From the NCBI GenBank assembly GCA_017454915.1, contig JAFTCC010000020.1, positions 1 to 53,619 on the forward strand: a DNA stretch of 53,619 nt, written 5' to 3'. Shown piece by piece: positions 35,772-48,300 of this stretch (position 1 is its first letter; every line of letters starts with the position of its first letter). Under the pieces are notes generated by a model that saw only the letters and a program-made list of their open reading frames with translations, was not told the DNA's origin and made no database searches. Made by a program: the position numbers and the translations under genes. The stretch comes from Paludibacteraceae bacterium. GTDB lineage: Bacteria > Bacteroidota > Bacteroidia > Bacteroidales > Paludibacteraceae.

Positions 35772-36854
35772 ATGAAACATTTTCTTCTATCTGCAGCACT
35801 TTTAATAACGTTTGCTGCCTGTCACAAACAAGCCGAAAACCAGCAGTCCGCCCCACGCGACATAATGACTGTTAATCCATCTTCCGTTACTATCAGCCAA
35901 AACTATTCAGCTGCCATTGAGGGCAGGCAGGACGTTGCCATATTGCCCGATGTCGGAGGAAAACTGACGCAGGTAAAAGTCAAGGAAGGACAACACGTCA
36001 ACAAGGGTGATGTGCTGTTTGTCATTGACCAAGTACCGTTTCGCGCGGCTGTTGAAACTGCTGAAGCCAACGTAGAGGCCGCAAACGCAGGAGTGGCTAC
36101 TGCAGAATTAGTTTATCGCTCAAAACAGATACTTTTCAACGACAGCATAGTATCGGACTTTGAACTGCAAACGTCAAAAAACAACTGGCTAACTGCCAAG
36201 TCTGGGTTAGCCCAGGCAAAGGCGGCATTGACAATAGCGCGCAACAACCTCGGGTACACCGAAGTCAAAAGCCCTGCAAACGGTTTTGTCGGCACATTGC
36301 CTTATAAGCAGGGTGCGCTTGTGTCACCGCAAATGCCAAAACCGCTAACTGTGGTGAGCGACAACAGCGAGATGTTCGTTTATTTTTCAATGACAGAAAA
36401 CCAGATGCTATCACTCGTAAGGCACTACGGTTCGGTTGACCGCGCTCTCAAAGAGATGCCACAGGTGGGACTGACTCTGGCTGACGGAAGCCAATATGCG
36501 CACAAGGGCAACATCGAAACGTTCAGCGGAGTGATTGACAAGTCAACAGGGGCTGTCAGCGTGCGCGCCGTGTTCCCTAACCCCGACAGGCTACTGCTTT
36601 CCGGAGGCTCATGCAACGTCAGCATACCTGCCGAATACACCGACGTGCTGATTATTCCACAAGCGGCAACATTTGAAATCCAAGATAAAGTGTTTGCATA
36701 CCGCGTTATTGACGGCAAAGCCGCTGCAACGCAAATTAAAGTTACACCGCTACCTGACGGGAAACGCTACATAGTAACACAAGGACTGGAAAGCGGAGAG
36801 AGAATTGTGGCGGAAGGGGCTGGTTTGGTCAAAGACGGCGAACAAGTTGAATGA
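35772..36854 (+). CDS. RND efflux periplasmic adaptor lipoprotein (membrane fusion protein)
   Basis: The HlyD/AcrA-type adaptor linking the inner-membrane pump to the outer-membrane channel. It has 360 residues with a lipoprotein signal peptide (LLSAALLITFAAC, lipobox Cys about residue 17). Then come a biotinyl/lipoyl half (VGGKLTQVKVKEGQHVNKGDVLF), an alpha-hairpin, the second lipoyl half (YTEVKSPANGFVGTLPYKQGALVSP) and beta-barrel/MP domains. It is the first gene of a three-gene operon. The substrate is unknown. Confidence 0.93.
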   Translation: MKHFLLSAALLITFAACHKQAENQQSAPRDIMTVNPSSVTISQNYSAAIEGRQDVAILPDVGGKLTQVKVKEGQHVNKGDVLFVIDQVPFRAAVETAEANVEAANAGVATAELVYRSKQILFNDSIVSDFELQTSKNNWLTAKSGLAQAKAALTIARNNLGYTEVKSPANGFVGTLPYKQGALVSPQMPKPLTVVSDNSEMFVYFSMTENQMLSLVRHYGSVDRALKEMPQVGLTLADGSQYAHKGNIETFSGVIDKSTGAVSVRAVFPNPDRLLLSGGSCNVSIPAEYTDVLIIPQAATFEIQDKVFAYRVIDGKAAATQIKVTPLPDGKRYIVTQGLESGERIVAEGAGLVKDGEQVE

Positions 36855-36884
36855 AAATGAAATTAAACTATTCGTAATACTGCA

Positions 36885-39800
36885 ATGAACGTAAAGACAT
36901 TCATCGACAGACCTGTTCTGTCCATAGTAATTAGCATATTCATCGTTTTACTCGGAGCAATATCCCTCAGCACGTTGCCTGTGGAGAAATTCCCCGACAT
37001 AGCCCCGCCAACCGTGGTTGTAATGGCTCAATATCCTGGTGCAAGTGCAGACGCTATACAAAAGTCTGTTGTAGCGCCACTTGAAGAAGCCATTAACGGA
37101 GTGGAGAACATGATGTATATCACCTCCACTGCGTCAAACAGCGGCGAGGCGGAGATAAGCATCTATTTCCGCCAAGGCACCAATGCCGACATGGCGCAAG
37201 TGAACGTGCAGAACCGAGTGGCACAGGCCACTGGACTGCTGCCTGCCGAAGTCAATCAGATTGGCGTGACAACATATAAAAAGCAGCCGTCAATGCTACG
37301 CACGTTTGCCCTCTATTCGCCACACGCAACCTACGACGAAGAGTTCATCGCCAACTACATCAACATCAACATCAAACCCGAGATGTTGCGCATTCAGGGA
37401 GTTGGCACCGTGGTGGTCATGGGAGGTGACTACTCGATGCGCATTTGGCTCGACCCATCAAAAATGGCACAATACGGTCTCGTACCGGCAGATATAACTG
37501 CCGTGCTCGGAGAGCAGAACATTGAGATGCCGACCGGATCGTTCGGCGAGAATTTTGACGGCACGTTCCAGTACACCATGAAGTACAGCGGACGAAGGGT
37601 TACGGAAGAAGAGTTCGGAGAGATGGTCATCAGGACTCTGCCAAGCGGAGAACTGCTGCGCCTCAAGGACATTGCCAAACTCACTCTCGGCATCAACAAC
37701 TACAACTACAAAGGTTTTCAGGACGGTGCGCCGGGCATAGGCAACCTCGTGTTCCAAACTGCGGGGTCTAACGCCACGCAGATTAACCGCGACATTGACA
37801 AACTTTTTGAAGAAGTGCAGAAAAACCTGCCAACCGACCTTGAACTCGTTACGCTTGAAAATGCCAACGACTTCTTGTTCGCCTCAATCAAGAATGTTGT
37901 CATCTCGCTCATTTTGGCGATTTTGCTCGTAGTCCTTGTGGTTTATTTCTTCCTTCAGGATTTCCGCGCCACCATGGTTCCGACCATCGGAATTATAGTT
38001 TCTCTCATAGGCACGTTCGCCTTCATCAAGGTTGCCGGCTTCACCCTCAACCTGCTGACGTTGTTCGCATTGGTGCTGGTTATCGGCACCGTGGTTGACA
38101 ACTCTATCGTTGTCGTTGAGGCTGTTCAGGCTCGTTTCGACGCAGGCTACAAGTCGGCATACAAGGCATCTGTTGACGCCATGGGCGGCCTTACGGCTGC
38201 CTTGTTCACCACCACACTGGTGTTCATGGCGGTGTTCATCCCTATTTCGTTCATGGGTGGCACAACAGGCGTGTTTTATACTGAATTTGGACTCACTATG
38301 GCAGTTGCAGTGGGCATATCTTTCATTTCGGCCCTTACCTTATCACCAGCCTTATGCGCCATCATGCTCCGTCCTAATCCTGCCGAAGGCGAGGGCAGCA
38401 AGGTCGCGCAACGAGTAAGAAAAGCCTATCACGCGTCATACAACGCGCTGATGAAACGCTACACTTCCGCCGCCATGTTTTTCATTCGTCGGAAATGGAT
38501 CGTGTGGGGAAGCATAATAGCCGTTATAGGCCTGCTCGCTTTTTTCTTGCGCACGACAAAAACCGGGCTTGTGCCTGACGAAGACACGGGCATACTGATG
38601 GTGGACGTCTCAACCCCCACAGGCAGCAGTGTGAGGCGCACCGCTCACATCATGCAGCTAATAGACTCGTGCGTCAGGTCAATACCCGAAGTGGAGCGCG
38701 TTAACACCGTTGCCGGAACAGGCATTATTTCGGGCACCGGAAATAACATGGGTATGCTCATCGTTAAGTTGCGTCCGTGGGATGAGCGCACAGGTCGCGC
38801 ACAGGACAACAAAGCAGTGATAGGGAAAATTTATGGCGCTACCGCACACATACACGAGGCGAACATTTTCGTGCTCGCGCCCGGCATGATACCGGGTTAT
38901 GGAGCCGGAGGCGGATTTGAGTTTCACGTGCAAGACAAGTCGGGGCACGGAGTTAGAGAACTGTTCGACGTGACACAAAATTTCCTCAACGAACTAAGGC
39001 AAAGACCAGAAATCGCAGCAGCATACTCATCATACAACATTGACTACCCGCAGTTTTTAGTTGACGTGGACGCAGCCAAATGTAAGCGTGCCGGCATCTC
39101 ACCGGCTGAAGCCCTTGCAACACTCGGCGGCTATTACGGCGGCATATACGCCTCCAATTTCAACAGGTTCACAAAAGTATATCGCGTTATGATTCAGGCT
39201 TCGCCGGAATATGTGCACGACGAGAAATCGCTTGACAATGTGTTTGTCAGGCTGCATAACGGTCAGATGGCACCAATATCACAGTTCGTCACACTCAAAA
39301 AAGTTTATGACCCGCTCGTGCTCAACCGCTTCAACCTCTACACGTCAATCGGCATCAACGGTAACATGACACAGGGTTACTCATCAGGTGAGGCAATCAA
39401 TGCCATCAAAGAAGTGGCGCAACAAACTCTGCCAAGAGGATACGGAATTGACTTTTCAGGCATCACAAGAGAAGAGGAAAAGACAGGCAGCGGCAACACA
39501 GCCTTAATTTTCGTCATCTGCATAGTGTTCATCTACCTTGTGATGGCAGCCCTCTACGAGTCGTTCTTCATACCCTTTGCCGTAATATTGAGCGTGCCAT
39601 TCGGACTTATGGGCTCGTTCTTGTTTGCGCGCCTGTTTGGATTAGAAAACAACATTTACCTCCAAGTCGGACTCATCATGCTCATCGGACTATTGGCAAA
39701 GACAGCCATACTGCTCACAGAATATGCCACCCAGTGCCGACAGGCGGGCATGAGCCTCAAGCAGGCGGCATTCTTTGCAGCAAAAATGCGTATGAGGCCT

Positions 39801-40094
39801 ATCCTAATGACAGCATTAACAATGGTTTTCGGAATGCTGCCGCTGATGTTTGCTAATGGCGTTGGCGCCAACGGCAACAGGACCATAGGAGCCGGGGCTG
39901 TAGGTGGGGAAATAATAGGGACACTGGCACTGCTATTCATCGTACCTGCGCTGTTCGTAATTTTCGAAGGGCTGCAGGAACGGGTGAAACCAATCACAGA
40001 ATTCAAAAAGTCTGAAGACCCGCTCATTCAGCAAGAACTTCAACTAATCGAACAATACACAAAGCAAAAAGAAGACGGAGGAGAAAAAATATGA
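36885..40094 (+). CDS. RND multidrug efflux permease (AcrB/MexB, HAE1 family)
   Basis: The inner-membrane proton-driven pump; 1069 residues with the 12-TM RND layout. TM1 is at the N-terminus (RPVLSIVISIFIVLLGAISL), then a large periplasmic porter/docking region. TM4 carries the proton-relay aspartates in LVIGTVVDNSIVVVEAV. A second half repeats the pattern, with YLVMAALYESFFIPFAVILSVPFGLMG and MRMRPILMTALTMVFGMLPL. The signature GANGNRTIGAGAVGGEI is typical of HAE1 pumps. It lies 30 bp after the adaptor and overlaps the channel gene by 4 bp. Confidence 0.96.
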   Translation: MNVKTFIDRPVLSIVISIFIVLLGAISLSTLPVEKFPDIAPPTVVVMAQYPGASADAIQKSVVAPLEEAINGVENMMYITSTASNSGEAEISIYFRQGTNADMAQVNVQNRVAQATGLLPAEVNQIGVTTYKKQPSMLRTFALYSPHATYDEEFIANYININIKPEMLRIQGVGTVVVMGGDYSMRIWLDPSKMAQYGLVPADITAVLGEQNIEMPTGSFGENFDGTFQYTMKYSGRRVTEEEFGEMVIRTLPSGELLRLKDIAKLTLGINNYNYKGFQDGAPGIGNLVFQTAGSNATQINRDIDKLFEEVQKNLPTDLELVTLENANDFLFASIKNVVISLILAILLVVLVVYFFLQDFRATMVPTIGIIVSLIGTFAFIKVAGFTLNLLTLFALVLVIGTVVDNSIVVVEAVQARFDAGYKSAYKASVDAMGGLTAALFTTTLVFMAVFIPISFMGGTTGVFYTEFGLTMAVAVGISFISALTLSPALCAIMLRPNPAEGEGSKVAQRVRKAYHASYNALMKRYTSAAMFFIRRKWIVWGSIIAVIGLLAFFLRTTKTGLVPDEDTGILMVDVSTPTGSSVRRTAHIMQLIDSCVRSIPEVERVNTVAGTGIISGTGNNMGMLIVKLRPWDERTGRAQDNKAVIGKIYGATAHIHEANIFVLAPGMIPGYGAGGGFEFHVQDKSGHGVRELFDVTQNFLNELRQRPEIAAAYSSYNIDYPQFLVDVDAAKCKRAGISPAEALATLGGYYGGIYASNFNRFTKVYRVMIQASPEYVHDEKSLDNVFVRLHNGQMAPISQFVTLKKVYDPLVLNRFNLYTSIGINGNMTQGYSSGEAINAIKEVAQQTLPRGYGIDFSGITREEEKTGSGNTALIFVICIVFIYLVMAALYESFFIPFAVILSVPFGLMGSFLFARLFGLENNIYLQVGLIMLIGLLAKTAILLTEYATQCRQAGMSLKQAAFFAAKMRMRPILMTALTMVFGMLPLMFANGVGANGNRTIGAGAVGGEIIGTLALLFIVPALFVIFEGLQERVKPITEFKKSEDPLIQQELQLIEQYTKQKEDGGEKI

Positions 40095-41467
40095 AAAAAT
40101 ACATTTCAGCATTCCTATACATCTGCCTGTCAGCCATAACCCTAACATTAAGCGGCTGCGGCATTTACGGCAAGTATCACCCCACAACCGAAGTTCCGGA
40201 CAATCTGTATGGCAATGTGCAATCAGGCGACTCTGCTGCCAATTTCGGACTTGTCCGCTGGCAGGATGTGTTCACCGACCCGTATCTGCAACAACTTATC
40301 GAAAAAGCCTTAAGCAACAACATTGACCTCAAAATCGCCCGCGAGCACGTTAAGCAAGCCGAAGCAGGGCTGCTGGGAGCCAAGTTGGCATACTTGCCCA
40401 CTATATCGCTGGTTCCGTCGGCAGGTTTCTCACCGCAGTATGACATCAAGCAGGGCAACTACGACCTCGTAGCACAGGCACAATGGGAGATTGACATCTT
40501 CGGGCGGACGCTCAACGGATTGCGGGGCGCAAAGGCTGCAAAACGGATGACGGAAGATTATGAACAAGCCGCACGGTGCGGGCTGATAGCTGCGGTGGCA
40601 GAAGTGTACTACACGCTGCTAATGCTTGACGCGCAACTTGCCACAGCCGAGCAGACAAGCGTCACATGGTCGAAGACAGCAAATACCATCAAACGAATGA
40701 AACTGGCTGGCATGGCAAACGAGGCTGCGGTGGCACAACTCGAGGCTACGCAATATGCCATCAACACCCAAGTCATTGCTATCAAAGAAAGCATCAATGC
40801 CGTCGAAAATTCCATGTCACTATTGTTGGGTGGCACACGCATGGAAATCAAGCGAAACACTTTGGCAGACCAAACGCTGCCCACGGATATGCAGACAGGA
40901 ATCCCTGCGCAACTGCTCTACAACAGACCTGACGTAATGGCGGCGCAAGAGGCTATGGCACAAGCATTTTATGCCACCAATTTGGCAAGAAGCAATTGTT
41001 TGCCGTCACTGAACTTAAGTGGTCTTATCGGGTGGACAAACCATAGCTACAATGTCGTGCTCGACCCGATGACACTCATCTCGTCGCTTGCCGCATCGCT
41101 GTTTGTGCCAATCTTTAACTCAGGACGTAACATCGCACAAGTTAGAGCCGCAAAATCGCAACAGGAAGAGAGTGTCATGCAGTTCACAAAAGTCGTGCTT
41201 GCTGCCGGTAATGAAGTCAATGAGGCACTCATAAAATATCAAACCTGCGAACAAAAATCAAAATTATACGACAAACAGGTGGAGGCACTCACACGGGCTA
41301 TGAACTCCACACAGCTCACAATGCAACACGGCTCTACAACTTACCTCGAAGTGCTCAATGCGCAAAACACGCTTCTTAACGCACAATTAACGCAGATTGC
41401 TAACCAAACTGAACAAAATCTCGCAGTCGTCAAACTGTATCACGCATTGGGAGGTGGCAAAGAGTAA
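40091..41467 (+). CDS. Outer-membrane efflux channel lipoprotein (NodT/OprM type, TolC family)
   Basis: 458 residues with a lipoprotein signal (SAITLTLSGCGIYG), then two tandem OEP repeats rich in long helices (ALSNNIDLKIAREHVKQAEAGLLGAKLAYLP is the first). AQWEIDIFGRTLNGLRGAK is the family's conserved W.vDlFGr segment, and LLYNRPDVMAAQEAMAQAF begins the second repeat. It forms the trimeric outer-membrane duct. The start overlaps the permease stop (ATGA), completing the tripartite pump. Confidence 0.94.
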   Translation: MKKYISAFLYICLSAITLTLSGCGIYGKYHPTTEVPDNLYGNVQSGDSAANFGLVRWQDVFTDPYLQQLIEKALSNNIDLKIAREHVKQAEAGLLGAKLAYLPTISLVPSAGFSPQYDIKQGNYDLVAQAQWEIDIFGRTLNGLRGAKAAKRMTEDYEQAARCGLIAAVAEVYYTLLMLDAQLATAEQTSVTWSKTANTIKRMKLAGMANEAAVAQLEATQYAINTQVIAIKESINAVENSMSLLLGGTRMEIKRNTLADQTLPTDMQTGIPAQLLYNRPDVMAAQEAMAQAFYATNLARSNCLPSLNLSGLIGWTNHSYNVVLDPMTLISSLAASLFVPIFNSGRNIAQVRAAKSQQEESVMQFTKVVLAAGNEVNEALIKYQTCEQKSKLYDKQVEALTRAMNSTQLTMQHGSTTYLEVLNAQNTLLNAQLTQIANQTEQNLAVVKLYHALGGGKE

Positions 41468-41475
41468 AACATTTA

Positions 41476-41507
41476 TTTGTCTAAATAAACGGATTTTTGT
41501 AACTTTG
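41476..41507 (+). promoter_or_regulatory. Promoter of the VanX-like gene
   Basis: TTTG at 41476-41479, 20 bp spacing, then TAACTTTG at 41500-41507: a full match to the Bacteroidales consensus. It lies just after the efflux stop and gives a leader of about 83 bases before ATG 41597, so the next block is transcribed independently of the pump. Confidence 0.8.
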
Positions 41508-41596
41508 AAGACAAAAAATCATGCGTTCGCAGCATCAGTGCCTAAAGGCATAAAAAGTTGTCTGCGCTCTCTAACAATAACATCTCAAAAAGCCAA

Positions 41597-42364
41597 ATGA
41601 AGAAGATTCTACTAACTCTTTTTGCAGTGGCAGCCCTCTTGCCGTCGTGCCAAAAGCCCCAATGCCAACGTGCTGAAGAAGACAGCAGCAATTTCGTTAA
41701 TATCACCGATGTTGTGCCTGACGTTATTTTAGAAATCCGTTACTACGGCACCTATAATTTTGTCGGTAAACGCATTGACGGCTACCTTCAGCCTGTGGCA
41801 CTGCTCACCAAAGAAGCCGCAGACTCGCTCAAAGCAGTGAGCGACGATGTCAAAGCACAAGGTTTCAGACTTAAAATTTATGATGCCTACAGGCCACAAT
41901 GCGCTGTCAACCATTTCGTAAGATGGGCACAAGACCCGCAGGACACCTGCATGAAACGATATTTCTACCCGATGCTTGACAAACCCGTTCTATTTGAGCA
42001 AGAATATATTTACGAAAAGTCGGGACACACAAGAGGTTCTACGGTTGATTTAACATTGTTCTACATGCAAACCGAAAAAGAGCTTGACATGGGAGGCACT
42101 TTCGACTGGTTTGGACACGAATCACACCCAGACTATTGCGGTAACCCGCATAACGGAGAATACACAGGTATAGACAAAAATCTAAACACCGAAGAAGTAC
42201 AACAAAAAGGCTTGACTGAACAACAATTCAACAACCGCATGATACTGCGCAACGCAATGCTACGGCACGGATTCAAAGCACTTGACAGCGAGTGGTGGCA
42301 CTTCACGCTCGAAAATGAGCCTTATCCTGACACATACTTTGAGTTCCCTGTCAAACAACTTTAA
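41597..42364 (+). CDS. VanX-type D-alanyl-D-alanine dipeptidase (M15D), lipoprotein
   Basis: A zinc peptidase that splits D-Ala-D-Ala; 255 residues. The lipobox is LFAVAALLPSC. Zinc and catalytic residues fit the VanX pattern: H144 and D151 in SGHTRGSTVDLT (HxxxxxxD) and E232/H235 in SEWWHF. An RYYGTYNFVGKRIDGY segment and DAYRPQCAVNHF match the family. An in-frame ATG at 41558 gives 13 more residues but would bury the signal peptide, so 41597 is chosen. In Bacteroidales these are cell-wall recycling enzymes; no vanA or vanH is nearby, so vancomycin resistance is not implied. Confidence 0.9.
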   Translation: MKKILLTLFAVAALLPSCQKPQCQRAEEDSSNFVNITDVVPDVILEIRYYGTYNFVGKRIDGYLQPVALLTKEAADSLKAVSDDVKAQGFRLKIYDAYRPQCAVNHFVRWAQDPQDTCMKRYFYPMLDKPVLFEQEYIYEKSGHTRGSTVDLTLFYMQTEKELDMGGTFDWFGHESHPDYCGNPHNGEYTGIDKNLNTEEVQQKGLTEQQFNNRMILRNAMLRHGFKALDSEWWHFTLENEPYPDTYFEFPVKQL

Positions 42365-42391
42365 CCCCAATAATAAAAAAAACATACAGCT

Positions 42392-45300
42392 ATGAATTAC
42401 CCCTTAACCAAACGCGCCAATAGGCTCACGAAGAATATGTTGGCTATAGTGTTTGGCATTCTTCTCTGCATTCCGACTGCTACTCACGCCAACGATTATC
42501 TTGAGAAGACCAAACACTACAACGCATACGCAAATGGCGCTGACAAGGTGCATTTCGTCATTCCCGTATGGGCATACGGGGCAGCATACGACTACTACGC
42601 ATACGAGGACAGTTATATCGCTTACACCGAAAATGGCGGAAGCGAAACGAGAATTGCGTGGTACAAAACCGACAAGTATGGTGAGAACGAAAAAGAAAAC
42701 TCAAAAGGAACAGCTTATATCAAACTGTTAAGCGGACAAGGAACCATCATCGTAACTTCGATGGCAAATGGCGTTAATTATCGGGTTACAAAGACTGACG
42801 ACTGGACAGAAGCACTCATTGTGAAGCAAAAGGAAGATGACGGGTACTCACAGGTAACGATGCTTGAATTCGACTGGTATCCGCCAGAATCGCTCGACGG
42901 CAAAGAGTTCTCGGTCAGCATTGTGTCGAAGTTCCGGCGCAGCTACACCGAAGGCAATGCCATGACATGTAACAGCAGCTATTCAGGATTCATAGGAAAA
43001 TCCAACATCATGACACCGCAGCTGTACATGCCATACATCTATCAGGTGAACGACGAAGGTCCTACCGGCTATGGCTACGCTGCAATACCCTACATGACAT
43101 TCAACGACCCTATCAGTTACACCACATCGCTCGATCCGGGTGAGGTGAAAATAACAAACAGGGGAGGCACATTGTACGTGATGACAAATGACACTGTACA
43201 AGAACAGTTTAAGGCAACATTCAAGATGTGGCGCAACCAAGCCAACAACGACACTACTACAAAAACATCAACGGGCGTTGACATACCGCCATACCACCGC
43301 ATATACAATCTCACTGCCACGCAAGAGCAAGACAGCACTGGCACATTCACAGGCAACAACATAATCAAGTGGACAGTGAAAAACCCTGCTCTAAAGGACC
43401 TTGTCGAGGGAGACTATTTCGAATTACAGAGGGCATTGCAAAAAGACTTCTCAGACGCCGGCACCATCGATGTGGTGCAGATGCTGAGAGGAGACAACAA
43501 GGCTGTATATACTAGCATTGACAACAACCGCGCGTCATGGACCGGCAATGCTGACACTGAAAACATACAGACCGACACAAGATTTTCAGTCAGCGACCCA
43601 AAATATGTGCTTTACGACAAAAACAACGAACCGCTGGCAGAACTGAATGTGAAATTGGTGTCAGAACAACTGCGTGTGCCAGCAGTGCCAGTGTATTACC
43701 GCATTAGACGAGCTTCAGCATCTGTGTGGGGATGGGACATCGACTTCACAAAAACAGCCACCTTACTAAACTACAATTTCCTTGCACCACTGGCGGAAAC
43801 TCAAGACAACTACACTCTTGACGAAGACTTTCAGAACAACCATAAAGTCCACTTCAGGTTTGTTATAGAAAACAAGGAGCCGACACCTGTTACACCACAA
43901 AAAGACAAGTGCACTTTGTCGTGCGGCATCAATAGAATATTGAAAGAGGACTCTGTTAGCATAACTCTACAATTTAGGCAGGAGTTGGGATATGTCAACC
44001 CTGAAGGGACTACACAATTCCGCATAACCAAAGATGACGGAGACCTGGCGATGGACTGGACTTATCTGACTGCGGGCACATACTTGGTACCGCGCAACTG
44101 CAACGTGCAGATAAGAAACACCGCACCACAAACCGACAGTGAATTCAAGGATATAATTACGTACAAAATTATACAACCTTCAATAATAACCTGCATATCC
44201 GACGGATATATTCACGGACAATCAAGTTTTGAGACCGAAATTAAAACTGATGACACGCCACCGCTCACGCCGGACAAGGGCGAGGGAGATGTGGATGTGG
44301 CAATCCAGTTTGAGCAAAAAAACGGAGCCAACAATCCAGAAGGAACAACAGCATTTAAGGTTACGCTTGAGGACGGAACTGTAGTAAAGGACTGGGCCTA
44401 CCTGCCTGCAGGTCTGTATCAGTTCCCGATGGGATGCACCATCGACGTGATGAACAACGACAGCAGAAACTACGACGGAACAGAAACGGCCTCTTTTGTA
44501 ATTGACGAACCGAGCATAATAACCTGCACAGCAGAAGGATGGATACACGGTTCACAGGAAATAACCTTCACCAAGGTCAAAAACGAGGATATCACAGATG
44601 GAATAACAAAAGAAATCAATAATCTGCTCTATACCGTCAAAGACAGCCTTTACACACTTATGCTCAATGAGCATAACACGCTCAAGTACGGCAGGGCCAT
44701 GTGGGACCGCTCGGCGCAACTGATTCTCACACGCACGATGGAAGAAACAAATCAAACCTTTGATTTCATTATCCCGCAAGACAGCATAAAAAGACAAGCC
44801 GATGGCTCATGGGTAGCATCATTCGTAGATGTGGCGGAGAAAGCATGCACACACTACAAATACGCGGTTCGCATCGACCAATCCAAGGCAGACCTGCACG
44901 TACAAGACTCCAGCTTCCTAAAGCCCATACTGATAACAGGACCAGAACTATACTACGATGAAGGAGCGAAAGTGCAAAATCTCACCATCACAAAAGGTGA
45001 TGCCACTACGGCAATGAAAAACGGAGTGCTTCTCAGATGGGAAACGAACACCAACAACTTCGACTATTTTGTTGTGCTGCGCAAAAAGATGAACTCTACT
45101 GCCGCGGCAGACACAATCATCAAAACAACCCAAAGTAATTTCCTTGACCGCAGCGCAGTGCCTGACATTCACTATGAATATACTGTTGAGGCACACTACA
45201 CCTGCAACGGCAAGATTTCTGTCAATGCGGCTTCAGCAGAGGGATGGCGAACACCATACGGAGAAATTAGCGGCACCATTCTGATGCCTGACAACAGCGG

Positions 45301-48300
45301 TATGGCGGGAGTTACGGTGGTATTGCAAGACGAAGCCGGAAACAAAATTTCGGACTTCATCACCGACGCATCAGGTGCTTACAAATTTGACAGTCTGAAG
45401 TACACATTAGTCTCTTGCGAAGACCCCACTATACAGATCACCACCCAGAACGTCACCTACAGAAACAGCATAATGATAAGGGTAATGGACGCGAACGGCA
45501 ATGTCTTGGAAGACTGGGCAAACAAAAGCGACGGCACATATACATATAAGACAGGTACGGTGATAGAGGCTAAAACCACCTACTCGTCAGACCAGTCATA
45601 CAACCAGATTTTTTCGTTTACCATAAACAAACACTGTGGACTTACAATTTATACGTCACAAATAATTGGTAGACCAGGGGTAACTCATTTTAATTTTAGC
45701 GAGTACGATGACTGCGCATGCTCTGAAACCGGCGAAAACTATATCATCGTGCCCACATCGCAGTACGGAAATTTCTCGTTTAACAACACTTCGGCTGGCA
45801 CTGCAGCCGTCAACCTGTCCGCCTCTGATGCTGTGGCTAACGGAATAGACTTTGTCAACACATCATCAACCCGCCTTACTGGCAGGGTGCTTTACAAAGG
45901 TTCCACAATACCCGTCAGCGGGGCAATGTTCAGACTAAACGGAGATACTGTGCGGCGCGGCAACAATCCCATAATCACAGGCATTGACGGCAATTTCGAG
46001 TTATTGTTGCCGCTAAGCCAGCCATGCAAACTGCAAGTTATCAAAACCGGACACACATTCGAGGGCGACGGCATATTACATGTAGAGGACGGAGCCGATA
46101 CATTCGCGCTCACCCAGCCGCGTGACGGCGTAAGATTCTACGACACAACCAAAGTGCGCCTCACCGGACGTGTGGCAGGAGGAAACGACCAACGCGACTT
46201 GCAGCACGGATTCGGAATAGGAAATAACAACATTGGCGACAATGTGCAACTTGTGCTGCAACTGGAAGGCGACAACACTGCACATCTGGTGCATGACCCT
46301 GACGACCTGACGCGAGACTCCGTACACCAGTTCACGCAACATCTCGTGTTCAGCACCAACAGCGACAACGTTACAACACAACGCAACGTCGGAATCACCC
46401 ATACCCTGTTTGAGAAAAAACGAATAACAATACATCCCGACTCTGCCACCGGAGAATTTGAAGTGGATTTGTTCCCTGTGAAATACAAAGTCTTGCAAGC
46501 CACAGCCAACGGCTACGCCACACTGTTCGCATCAGGACAAGGAAGCGAAACCTTTGACCTCACAAATGCCACTGCCGTTGAACATATTGACTCGCTCAAT
46601 AATGAGTGGGTTAAATACAACGCCGTTTATGACCGGATTTACCACACACCGATGCAAGTGAACCTCAAACAAATGATTTACGGTTTGGAGCGCAAAGGAT
46701 TGGGCGAACCGAGCATGGAAGTGAGCAACATAGATCCATCGCTATCAGGCACCGTCAACATGTATGAGGAACAGCAAGACGGAACGATAAACTACCTGCT
46801 GGGGTATCCCGCGTTCATCGGGGGCAGGAAATATCAGTTCATGGCTGAAGCATACGAGGACTACTACTACAACAACGACCATCAGGTCGGAAAACTCGAC
46901 CGCGTGCCGCTGCGCGGAGGCTCTGTAACAATACATAACGGACTATGCCACACCACTGCTACCGAAACATATAAACTTGACAAACAGGGACGCTACAATA
47001 ACATCTGGCTCATGGTGGACAACATTGACGTCAACAATGTTGGGAATGACGCCCTGCGCACTATCAGCGTGGCATTAGAGCAAGAAGGCAATGTAGTGGA
47101 CACTAAAGTGCTGAAAGGATATGTAACCGGCACCGTGGTACAACAGAAAGACTTGAGAATGACAGATGCCGACATCGTGCTGCTTGACATTGTGAGAGAC
47201 CCGGCAGGCTCCGGCTCTTCATCATGGATAGAATCAGGAAGCACATACTCTTATTCCTACAAAAACAACTTCAAATGGGAAGTTGGCGCCAACATAAACC
47301 TCAAATATGGCTTAAATGTGTCTATGGATGTCGGGTTAGTTACCGCACCTGCAGGCGCAGGCTCATACCAAGGCTCAACCTACACGACAAGCAAACAAAT
47401 GAGTTTCCCGATACCAATTAGCCACAAATGGGATTGGGGATACCAGTACGACTATTCTATCACCACCACAGAGCGCATTTCAACATCATCGTCAGCCACA
47501 CCAAAAGGCGTAGGCGAAATGGCGGACGTTTTCTTCGGCACTACGGTAAGCCAAATAGCAGGCAAAGCAAAAACTATTGCCATCATCGGAGACAGCCTGT
47601 ATAATTTACGCAAACCGGCATTCGACGCAGGAATGATGAAAGTAATAGCACAAGGCACGGCGACTGGCGGAAAACAATACTATCTCGTGACAGGACAAAA
47701 AATAGTGCTCGGCTCTACGATTAACAACTCATTTGCCTACACCCAACACTATATCCTCAACACCGTCATTCCCGAAATCGCGCTGGAAAGGCAAAACCTG
47801 ATGATGCAGTTCGGCAGCCTAACAGAAGCAAAAGCGGCAGCTAATGCCATTGGAGAAGAAGTCTATTGGTATCATCCCGAAGCTGAACTACAAAACATCA
47901 ACGACACATTGCCGTCAAAATACTATGAGATGGTTACGCCTGATGATGACAAAATCTACACTAACCGTGTGGCTGCGCTCAACAATATGCTGCTCAAGTG
48001 GATGACTATCATCTATCAAAACGAGAAAGAAAAAACATCAGCCATAGGCTCAAGCAGCATGAAAGTCGGCACATATAGCGTATCTTATGGAGCCACTATG
48101 ACGCACTCCGACTCATACACCGCTTCGGCAAACTACAATGAAGTTCCGCAAGGATGGGATTTAGTGCTCACCGATGTTGAAAAGGTAGGCACACAGGCTG
48201 GTAAATCAATCCTCAATAACCTGTGCAACAACATGAAGTCATTTTGGAACTCCCGAAATGGCTCCACATTCGGAACAGCGGCAGTTGACGCATTAGCCAA

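Noticed and set aside
41597..42364. Vancomycin-resistance cluster
   Set aside because: Only a VanX-like dipeptidase is present; vanH, vanA and vanRS are absent, and such dipeptidases are ordinary in Bacteroidales.
46076..46509. Long minus-strand frames inside the giant gene (140 and 123 residues)
   Set aside because: They lie wholly within the well-ordered plus-strand coding frame, overlap one another in different frames, and have shadow-like composition.
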